From positions 27,985,080 to 28,049,079 of the forward strand of contig NC_088302.1 in NCBI RefSeq assembly GCF_032854445.1: 64,000 nucleotides of DNA. Direction: 5' to 3'. The position numbers and the translations under genes are program-made. Source of the DNA: Liolophura sinensis. Taxonomy: Eukaryota; Mollusca; Polyplacophora; Chitonida; Chitonidae. The notes beneath the pieces were generated by a model. It was given only the letters and a program-made list of their open reading frames with translations. It made no database searches and was not told where the DNA came from. Positions 49,272 through 61,200 of the stretch are shown piece after piece (within the stretch, counting starts at the first letter, position 1; every line of letters starts with the position of its first letter).

Positions 49272-52200
49272 ATAATTATTGTAATTATTGTATTCATGTG
49301 TGCAAAAGATTAATGGGAGATCTACCCATTTTGGGATGTGTCATCAGGACAGTATAAGATATTAAACCATCCTTAGAAAATATATTGTATTAGTGGTAAA
49401 GCTAGTAATAATTAAATTTACTTTGTGTTCAATCAATAACAAGCTTTCTGACCGGTCAATTTTTTGCATTCATACCTTGATGAAGGTAATGAACTGGAGG
49501 TAGAGCGTCTGCGGTGGGAATGGTAGATCCAGGCTCAATCCTGGGTCAGGTCACACCCAAGACCTTAAAAAAGAGGAAGTTGTAACTTCCTCGCTTCGCA
49601 TTCAGCATGAAGGGGATAGTGCAACGACTGGTTGACCCGTATCAGTATATTGGCTAGGGCGTGGCTACTTACTTGCTTTCGGTTAGTCGTCTCAGTGAAG
49701 CAGCAATAGGTAAAAGAGTGGTGGAAATCTGTCCTGCAACAAGGAGGCACATTACATATATTCTAAGGACTCCTTCATCGTCATAAGACTGAAAAATTGT
49801 TAAGTACGACGTTACACCCTAAGCACTCACTCACTGACTCGAATGTAAAAATTATTTACGCCCCGCTCACTTCTGTCTACTTTTGCTGAAAATAAACTGG
49901 GACTTGTTTCACAAAGAGAGCTTATCGTTGCCTGCACCTAACTTTGGTGGGGACCAATACTGTGTGTATTACATCTACATCTCCAAGGAAATTTCGTGAA
50001 TGTGACACTGCTACGTGCACTTTGTGAAAAATTTGCATTTTGGAGCTTCCGTAGACGGATTTTTAACACAAACATAGTTTCCAAACCACCCATCTTCACT
50101 CTGCATAAATATTTGTGCAACTAAATTGATGACAATAAGTGGAAAAATGCCTAGAATATCCAAAATATTGAAACAAAACAAATGAACAAAACCTCTCGCA
50201 TTTCAACGACTTTCTTTTCTGAAATTCACTGTAGTAACTTTTAAACAAAAGGCTTATAAGTGGCGGTAAATATGGAAGTTTAGAACATTTACAGTGTAGG
50301 TAGTACTCCACAAATCAGGAGAAGATAATCACCCTGTTTATTGCTCTGCTGAGCGAGAATGACACCCCGGCACATCTGCCCACAAAGCCACAAACACTGC
50401 AAGAACAAGCCCTGGCCAGCCTTGACGCCATCACTCATCTGATCACTCCAAACCTGTCGTCGTCTTCTGTTCAAAACACAACAATTATGCCTCTCCGCTA
50501 TCAGGTAGCTGCACAGCCAGTAAATCAGCGCATCCTTATGACAGATATAGTCGCTTGTTCATATTTTATGTTATCAGATTTAATTTAATTATACGGTTTG
50601 ACTGTAATTTTTTTTCAGTTCGTTGGGGTATGAACCAAAAAAATGCTGTACACACTTCTGTATCAACTTCTTTGTGGATTCATACAGTTTGGACAGTGGT
50701 TTTTCTTTTTATATCCCAATCAACTGAGAAAAAGCTACAGTAAATCCTTAAATATACAAAAGTATATACATGTACAATCCACATAAATATAGAATCCACA
50801 GTTAAGATGAATTTCTCAATCTATGGATGACAGTCCGAGAGATGGTTTACCCCCCAAACTGCCTGTGAATGTTTAACTTCTCAGGGTGAACAGGCTGACA
50901 ATAGTGTCCGTGACGTCATGCTGTGGATGTATGCTTCCTCGGAAGTATACACAATGTCACTTTCAGGGTAAACTGGGATGAAAAATACCTAATGACACAA
51001 AGAGACAATGAGTGAGACAAAGCTCCAAAATAACCTCTCCAGAAAATAGCAAGTGGTGAAACACAAGCTCACAAAGTATTCTGTACAGAAAATGGAGTAC
51101 AAGTGACGAATGTCGAATGCCGAATGCCGTGAAAGCCGGTATTTCCAAAGCCAGCAAAATCCTCCACAGTTAGTGACAGTAAATGCAACTGCTATCAAAT
51201 GGACTTGAGTAAATAACTACTCACAAGTGGACTTGAGTGAATGACTGCCCTTAAATGACTGCCCTTAAATGACTGCGAGCTTCACAAGTCTGTCGCTCAT
51301 ATTTATAGACTAACGTAAGAAAACATTTTGGATGGTTTGATCGTAAACAATGTTTACAACACCGATACATATTTCCAGAATGTATACTCTATGTACAATG
51401 ACACTAAACTCATAAACACCAAAGCTTCGAGAACGTTGGACTGAATTACAGGGCAGGCTGTAACATATACAAATTAGAAAATGTAGGTCAGACAATGACA
51501 AGGAAAGAAATAAAAAAATATATAATACAATGTTTAAAGACGAGGTTCATACCAATTTATTTATAAATGAGGCTGGTTTTAACTATAAATAGTTAAAACC
51601 AGCCTCACTTGGCACACTTATCATGAGGATGACTTAATTAAAATTGAAATCTAGAAATCGTCAAAATCAATTTCTTTGGAGTTACTTGGCTTATTTATGT
51701 TGGGAGCTTCTCACATTTTACAGTGCTGACATATATCAATGGAACACCAAAGTAACCCACTTAACTGATCTGTGGGAAAAGTAGACGTGATATGGAGAGA
51801 TTTAGTATGGCTACTCCAAAGGTGGTATATGGACAAAACAAAAGTGCCAAGAAATTGTACTACTTTCTTATCTGTCTTCTTTTTTCAGATCTGCTGGACA
51901 CTTTTGTGGGGACTTTAGAGAATGGTGGGAAAGAGGAGCTTTGGAGTCTGTTAAATTGTTCACTGGAACTTCTCCCATTCTTATTGGAATGTTCTAGTCA
52001 ACAGGAAGTGTACCTTGTACATAGAGTGTGTTGCCATGACTACGCTGATGTTGTCTACCTGTTGATTCACAATGGTGGAGACCTTAATGAGCTGGACTCA
52101 GAGGTAATTATACTTGCGACCAGTGTTTAACAGAGTACATTGCTCGGATAAATTATTTTGATGTGAAGATCTTGTTTTTAATAATCTGTAAGTGTAAGTG

Positions 52201-55200
52201 AACTTGACTTGGATAAAACTATTTTGACCTACAGATTTTGGTTAACTGTACTAATATTTATATATTTATAAACTTTGCACTTGAATTTATTTATTTATTT
52301 ATTTGCTTTATGTAACGTAAATAAGGTATACTGGACTGTCATTAAATTTCATGAATATTTATACCATATAACATGCAAGGGTGCTGGTAAACTAGAGTAC
52401 GTGCTTTGGACAGTTTCAGTGCAGGCTAGACTTGCCTTTCAATTATTATTACCTTTACCATGCAATTTCTGTCCACTTTCCTTCGACCAAAGTACATGTA
52501 ATTCTTATGTTAATGTATATGTAAGGTTAACTTTCTCTTGCCTGAAAAGAGTTACAAAAATTAGCCACTGTCAGAAATCGTTTCTCTGTGCTATCACGCT
52601 TCCAGAGAATTATACCCACACAGAACTGGTGTGATGCAAATGTAAACATAGGTGTCACACGGATACACACGAAAAACTTCCATGCAGGTTTACTCTATTG
52701 AAGGTGTTGTACCATGTAGAGATACGTGTTCTGACGGGGTAAAAATTTGTTGAGTTACCTGAAGAGCAAGTCCAGCCTGGGCAGATATAAAACTTGTCCA
52801 CGGTGATCTGACTGTTATAGGATAGACAAGTAAGACAGCAAGGTTAGGTTGGTGATTGTCTCTCCAAATGAATTTCCAATGGGTTTAATCAGATGCAGGA
52901 ATTTGTCTGCCTGCATGAAACAGACAAAATATCTTTATGTGTATTGTGCTTTCTTTGTAACAGGAGTTAACTCCCCTGCAGGTAGCCTGTAAATATGGCG
53001 CCAAGTCTGTTGTTTGCCTCCTCCTGCACATAGAAGGCTGTGACCTTGACCGTTACACATTCAGCAGTCCCACTTCTCCTCTCTACCTGGCGACTATCAA
53101 TGGTCACATCAGTGTAGTCGAAGAACTCGTTAACTTTGTAGAAGCGGAATGCAAGAGCATCAAAGGTAAATGTAATGCAGTTCACATGTAGAATGCAAGA
53201 GCATCCAAGGTAAATGTCATGCAGTTCATATGCAGAATGCAAGAGCATCCAAGGTAAATGTCATGCAGTTCATATGCAGAATGCAAGAGCATCCAAGGTA
53301 AATGTCATGCAGTTCATATGCAGAATGCAAGAGCATCCAAGGTAAATGTGTACAGCTTATATGCAGAATGGAAGAGCATCCAAGGTAAATGTCATGCAGT
53401 TCATATGCAGAATGGAAGAGCATCCAAGGTAAATGTCATGCAGTTCATATGCAGAATGGAAGAGCATCCAAGGTAAATGTCATGCAGTTCATATGCAGAA
53501 TGGAAGAGCATCCAAGGTAAATGTCATGCAGTTCATATGCAGAATGGAAGAGCATCCGAGGTAAATGTCATGCAGTTCATATGCAGAATGCAAGAACATC
53601 CAAGGTAAATGTCATGCAGTTCATATGCAGAATGGAAGAGCATCCAAGGTAAATGTCATGCAGTTCATATGCAGAATGGAAGAGCATCCAAGGTAAATGT
53701 CATGCAGTTCATATGCAGAATGCAAGAGCATCCAAGGTAAATGTCATGCAGTTCATATGCAGAATGGAAGAGCATCAAAGGTAAATGTGATGAAGTTTGT
53801 ATAGGTTCACTTTTGCAATTTCTTTCCTACATTGTATGACAAGAGGAGACAAGGAGTGAAGGTTTGTGGAGATCATGATTGTCATTACACTTGACTTACT
53901 CACTCAACTTGCTTTTTAAAGAAATAGTGTTGATACCTATCACATAATTATCAGTATCTAACTGAGGGTAAGGAAAGGACCTCCCAGTATCAAGGTTTGG
54001 TGTCATATCTTTGAGAGGATGCTATGATGAGGTTAACCCCTGAAAATCATGGCTTTTGAATTGTTCATCCACAGCTGACCGTGGTTATTTTGTCATATAC
54101 AATAACCAGAAAACTTCACAATTATTAATGTTAATACCCAGAAGACTCTCACCAATGCAGTTGCTGTGAGTTCAAGTCCAGCTCATGCTGGCTTTCTCTC
54201 TGGCCGTAAGTGGGAAAGCCAGCCAGCATTCTGCGGACGGTCTTGGTTTTTCCTAGGGATCTGCCCGGTTTCCTCCCACCATAATGCTAGCCGCCGTTGT
54301 ATAAGTGAAATATTCTTGAGTGTGGAGTAAAACACCAGTCAGATAAAATAAATAAATAATTTAATGTTAATAATATTATTAATATAAATAAAGAAATAAT
54401 CAAATTTGTGACACTGAATTAATAGTAAGTCAGTCTTTTCAATTACAGAGAAGATATATGAGGGAGAAGTGCTGAGTTTGTTGTTCTACGCTGCCTGCCT
54501 TAGTGGCACGTTGGAGATGGTGGAGTTTTGGTTCAGGTTTAAACCAGATGTGAACTCACCAGTGCAGATGGTAACACAACTGACAAACTGTGAAAACCTC
54601 ACCCCATTGCAAGCAGCCTGTGAAGGTATCTATAGAACAATAGTAAATTAAGTTAACTGGTCTAGTGCAGATATTGTCATTTTTAAATCTGCATGTGACT
54701 AATTTTACTTGCATCCTTCAAAATTTGGGGGGGGAGGGTGGGAGTGGGGGTAGGGCCTGTCAGTGGGGAATGTTATTTTTATTCTGGCTAATGAAAAAGA
54801 TGTGGATTTAAAGAAATTGAATGATACAATGAAATGCTTTGGTTTTATTTCATAATATGCAGATCATCGTGTGTAATAACGTATAACAGTCGAAAACAAA
54901 TTTTTCAACTTTCAATAGGGGAATAAAAATGGCTTGAATATACAGTTTTCTTAAGGCCCTAGGGGTCAGTCCAGAAATTAAGTAGCTTGCAGCGGTGATG
55001 TCAATGATTATTCCACTTGAAACATAACTCTGGTGGAGAGACTGAATGGGTCTGGCCAAATGGGGGCAGGAGTGTGATTAACAGACTGAATGGGTCTGGC
55101 CAAATGGGGGCAGGAGTGTGATTAACAGACTGAATGGGTCTGGCCAAATGGGGGCAGGAGTGTGATTAACAGACTGAATGGGTCTGGCCAAATGGGGGCA

Positions 55201-58200
55201 GGAGTGTGATTAACAGACTGAATGGGTCTGGCCAGATGGGGGCAGGAGTGTGATTAACAGACTGAATGGGTCTGGCCAAATGGGGGCAGGAGTGTGATTA
55301 ACAGACTGAATGGGTCTGGCCAAATGGGGGCAGGAGTGTGATTAACAGACTGAATGGGTCTGGCCAAATGGGGGCAGGAGTGTGATTAACAGACTGAATG
55401 GGTCTGGCCAAATGGGGGCAGGAGTGTGATTAACAGACTGAATGGGTCTGGCCAAATGGGGGCAGGAGTGTGATTAACAGACTGAATGGGGGCAGGGGGT
55501 AGGTGTGCAAAAGGGGCGCTAAGCTGGCCCGAAGAAGCCATGTAGTATATGTTCTGAGCAAGATAAACGATGACGTAATTTCCCCAAAAGTCTGACCGTT
55601 GACGGAAAATATGCACAATATAGAGGGGTGCTTAACAGGTATAAAAATACATCCAAAATGAAATTTTTTGAACCAAAATTCCAAGGCATAATTTTCTTGA
55701 TTTTCCACAGAAACACAATCTTTGTTTTGGAGTTCCTTTTGATGTATTCCTTAACATTGATTGAAAAATGAAAAAAGAAATTACATCAAAAGCCCAATAA
55801 AAATTACAGATACTTTGTTCGGACCCTTGTTCAGACGCTCTGTGGGATTAACACAAACAGATATATTTTTATTGATGGCCTATCATTACATGTGAACATT
55901 TTTAAAAGTTTTTTTGGTGTAAAACTGCATTTATGTCAGCTTCTTAGGCATGTCTTAGGAGTTGATTTTCAGCAATGGTTACATGTTTTTTTCTTGTAGC
56001 AGACTGTATGGAAATCATCATGTTTCTACTAGAAAAAGGAGCCAGAATTCAGGCGGCAATTGTTGACAATTACCCAGATACTGTGCTCGCAGGTCTTAAG
56101 GATGGGATCATAACTGATCAAGTTTTGTACAGGAAAGGTGGCCAGGATGGGCGGTTTGGAGCATCTGAGATTAAGGTATAAGGTTTTTTCATATTTATCA
56201 TGGAAATTTCAAACCTCTGTGTGCTGTGTGTAAAAAAAAATACATTTTAAGGAGTCAAAATGTCTCCTGCTTTTTGAATAGGGTAGGGTAGAGCAATTTT
56301 CCTATCTTAAAACACATATTTGTGTTTACCCTAATTTTTTAACCGCCTGTGCATTCAATATTTCAAAACATTCTGAGAAAACTGTGGGTTGTAGAGAAAA
56401 AATAATTTGCATAGTTTTATGAAGCTTTGCATCTTTAATGACACAAACAAATTGTTTTAATGACACAGAAAAATTTTTTAGCATCATTAATTATTATATG
56501 ATTCTTATTTATTATTATTATCATAATAATTGTATGAATAAATTCCCTGAAAAAATGAGGTTAGTGGTTGAAAAGGTTGAAGATTTACAGTGTTCAACAC
56601 TTCCAGGAAAATATTACTATTTTTAGATCATTTGACAACCAAACCCACCAAAGAACATAATTCAGAAGATAAATTTAACCCTGCTTCTTGAGCGCTCCAG
56701 AGCACCTTGCTACTAAACTCTTACAGAATATGATAATGGGGCAGAAAAGGTCAGCTTTGTTTCCTATGTCATACAGGTTATGCTGAGCTTGGAGAGACGT
56801 TTACTGTACAAACTTCACCCAGCCTGGTTTGAACCACATGTGCATTGTTTAGCCAGAGTAGATGTCTCACACAATTGTCTGAAAGTTCTACCCAGTTGTC
56901 TCCCTTGGCAACTCCCTAAACTGGAGTACTTAAATGTGTCAAACAACAATCTTCATGAATTCCCAGCCGCTCCCAAAAATAGCAATCTGGACAGTTTAGG
57001 GTAAGACATCTTAAGTTACTCGGACCAATTCCACAAAGACATTTCTGACTTTAATAAAAATTTGAAATACAATCTTAAAGCTTATTTTTCGGTTTTGTAA
57101 GTAAAATTTTGTCCACCTTATCAGTGCTATCTTAAGTCAAATGTATCGAAATTTCAACTTTCAAGACCAAAAACTGAGCGTTTTGGAAATGTCTTAAATA
57201 GGAGTAATACAAATGCATGAGAACATGCATGTGGTAAATTAACGTGTATTGTTTTTGAAAAAATTTGTAAAACATTTGTAAAAAAAATGTTACATGTATG
57301 TACTGCAAAATATTCCATTAAATATACTTCCTGGCCAATTTATAATCATATTGGTTGATTGATTGCATGAACTAAAATTAACAGTGGATAATGCTGAGTT
57401 TTGTAAATATTCTTAATTCCATTGTAGGATGTGTGATTAGGTGTTATAACTTGTTTAACTTTACAGTTTGATTTTATCTGGACATTTGGTTACTACTACA
57501 GCTGTAGCTCTTTTGCTCTATCATGATTCTTGTTTCACCTAATTCTTATTGCTCACATGCATATGTGAGTTTTTATGTGCGTGAAAATTTGTCTGTAAAA
57601 ATGGTCTTGAGTGATATCAATGTTTTCTGAAAAAATCCACCTCATCTCTGCCTCTTAAACCTTTCAGGATTTCAGAAATGAATTTATCAAAGAACAAACT
57701 CCTGCAGCTTCCACAGGATATATTTAAACTACCGTCCTTAAAAAAACTAGATGTGCATCACAATTTTATCCAGTTTCTGTATAGAAGCACAAACACAGAC
57801 TACGAGCTGATGTCACCCAGTGAGAGACACAAACATTTCAAGGCCAAGCAGACAGAGTCAGGTACGATCTTGTAGCTAGCCTGTGTATAACCCGCAAGGG
57901 TAAGTAACACAAGTAGCTTTGTATTTTATATCTTCTGCTGTCCTCCTTATAAAGTTGTACGCAGTTCATTACACTTATAAATTTAATTCTTAGCACCTAA
58001 TCCTGAGATCTGACCAACATACATGCAAACTAAATCATCCATGTGATCCTGGACCAAAATTCTGCCATATGATCCACTTGAAATCCTGTCCTAAGATCCA
58101 CAGACAAAATCCTGTCCTATATAATCCACAGACAAAATGCTGTTCTATGATCCACAGACAAAACCCTATCTTATGTGATCCACAAACCTATGCGATCCAC

Positions 58201-61200
58201 AGGCAAAACTGTGTCCCGTGATCCACAGACAAAATTCTGTACTATGATCCACGGACAAAATCCTGTCGTGCATGTCCATGCATGATCCACAGATAAAATT
58301 TTATTCTGGGATCCACAGACAAAATCCTGCCCTGAGATCCACAACAAAACCTTATCCTATGATGCAAAGACAAAATCATGTCTTAAATGAGCCATAGACA
58401 GTATCCTACTATATGATCCACAGACACAAAATCCTGTCCTATATGATCCACAAACACAATTCTGTCCTATGTGATCCACAGACAGAATTCTTTCTATGAT
58501 CCACAGGCAAAATCCTATCCTACATGTACATGTATGATCCAAAATAGTATTCTGTGATCCACAGAAGAAATTGATCCTGTCCTAGGATCTGCAGACAAAA
58601 TCCTATCATTTGGGCTACAGGAAATGTCCTGTTCTGTCATCCACAAGTCAAATCTTGTCACATAATCCACAGACAAAATTCTATCATATGAACCATGTAT
58701 GATTCACACACAAAGTACTGTTATCATCCACAAAAGGAACCTTCAGTCTCTCAGTGCAAGCCCAGTCTGTAGCGAAAGGACTTGTATGATTTTCAGCCCT
58801 TGTTGTCCTTCTGTCTTTTAAATTCTTAATATACATTTTCTTTCAGGAAATCCTGCAACACAGATTTGCAGGAGCTGGAAGTGTTCAAACTTGAGTGTCT
58901 TGAATGTCTCGCACAATGACCTTGAGCTATTGTCAGATGACCTTCTCGCTGCGTGTACTAGCTTGACGAAGCTTATTGCCAACAACAACAAACTCCACAA
59001 GTTTCCCAGCCCCTGGGCATGTGAACTGGTCAGTGCCTGACATAATATTATTACATGGTTTTAGTGTGATGGTTTAGCATCAGATAAATTTTTGTAGTCT
59101 GTATTACCTGGTGTGGTCTGCCTGTATTTCAAGCCTGTGTTACATCAAGATGATCACAACTGACTTGCCACAGCTGGCTACTGGACTACAGATTACCTTG
59201 CGGATAATAGAGTGAGGGTGAACAGGTCTGTACAAGATGCCAGAATCATAGGTAGCCAGACAACAGGCTACAGGATTTGAAACAGATAATAGTACAGACT
59301 GCCTGACCACAGGCTGCCATTGACTTCTGGTTTTTAGACTAGAGGCTACCCTAGATTACAGACAGTAGGTACAGACTACATGCTGCCCTAAACAGTACAC
59401 ACTGACCCAGACTACAGGCTGCCAGTTTTCAAGCTGTCAGACTACACGCTGCCCTAGACAACAGGCTACCAGACTAAATGGCTGCCAGACCACATTCCAC
59501 CCCACAAACTACAGGCTACCAGACAGCAGACTGCCCTAAACAAGAGGCTGTCAGACTACATTGTGGCCAAGACTGCAGGCTAATAGACAAAAGGCTGCCA
59601 GACTATATGATGCCTTAGACTATGGCATACCAGACTAAACAATAGGCTGACAGACTTAAAGCTGTTGAACTACAGACTGTCATAGACTACAGCCTTCCCT
59701 GGACTGCAGACTGTCGTAGGCTACAGCCTTCCCTGGACTACAGACTGTCGTAGACTACAGCCTTCCCTGGACTACAGACTGTCATAGACTACAGCCTTCC
59801 CTGGACTACAGACTGTCGTAGACTACAGCCTTCCCTGGACTACAGACTGTCGTAGACTACAGCCTTCCCTGGACTACAGATTGTCATAGACTACAGCCTT
59901 CCCTACAGCCTTCCCTGGACTACAGACTGTCGTAGACTACAGCCTTCCCTGGACTACAGACTGTCGTAGACTACAACCTTCCCTGGACTACAGACTGTCG
60001 TAGACTTAGCTCCACGTAGCTCTAACACTACGGGGCACAGCTACACAATGATCGATTGGATTTGCCTGAAGTAGTGCCAAAGATCTGTCTACACGCACCT
60101 CAGGCACTATTCTCCTGTCTCCTGCGAAAGTACAGGCCATCATAAATACTTAGGAGATTGCCAACATAGAAGATTATCGCCCCATGTTGAAGTGAAAACG
60201 ACATCATGTTCATTGCCGTTCTCTTTTCTGCACTTCAGGTTGCACTATGTCACGTGACTTCGGAATTTGAGCCAAAACCAAACTAACACCAATACATCCA
60301 GTATGTGACTCATATTATTAGTGAGCTAGAAGTCTACTTTATTTAGCCAAAAGCCTTTCTCTCTTCTTTCAAAAGTTTCTCCACAGTTGAGGCAACATGA
60401 CTGTCAGCGTATGTATTGGTGTTGTGTGAGTTTTGGTTCAGATTTGGAAGTCACATGACATTGTTATACGCCCCACAAACATAAGTGCTAGCAGACAAAG
60501 ACGGAGAACCACCATTAATGTGGCATCTTTTTCGTCTTGACATGGGGCGATGATCCTCTAGGCTGATAATGTTTGAAGGAATTTAGGTGAGCTATAGTCC
60601 ACCGAAATTGTAGCATGCATATTTGTGTTGGCCTGTACTTTCGCAGGAGACGTTGACAGAACTCTGGCTCTACTCCAGGCAAATGAAATGGATCATTGTG
60701 TAGCTGTACCCAGCAGTGATACCGAAGGTGTAACGCTATGTGGAACTACCCTAGACTACAGGCTACGAGACTGCCCTAGACTTCATACTGCACTAGACTA
60801 CAGAGCCCTCTGTCGCAAAACTTCGTGAATCAATTTTCGTAAAGTCTTTTTCAACAAAAGTTACAAGAAATATAAGTTTTGTGAAAGTTGTCCTCAGGCT
60901 GCCAAACTGCAAACGGCCTGACTTCAATATGCCAGACTACAAGCTGCCCCAGATTACAGGCTGTCAGACTACATGTACATGAGCAGACTGCCAAACTACA
61001 GCTGGCCAGACTACATGAGACTGCCAGACAACAGGGTTATTTACTTTCGACGAACGGTATATACATGTAAGTAGCCAGTGATAGTTGAGATGTCATCGGC
61101 TTGATCAAACACAGGCTTATGGTTGTACTTATTAACATATATATTTGTACTTTTTTCTATAACCCCTGTATTTGTAAATTTAGTTTGTTTCCATTGTGTT

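Noticed and set aside
52275-52634. 119-codon plus-strand frame in intron 2
   Set aside because: It has no splice sites compatible with exons 2 and 3, which already join in phase, and its peptide resembles no ankyrin or other domain.
58060-58745. Repeated ATGATCCACAGACAAAATCC words as a CRISPR array
   Set aside because: Units are degenerate, contiguous and of variable spacing without unique spacers, and lie in an intron of an animal gene.
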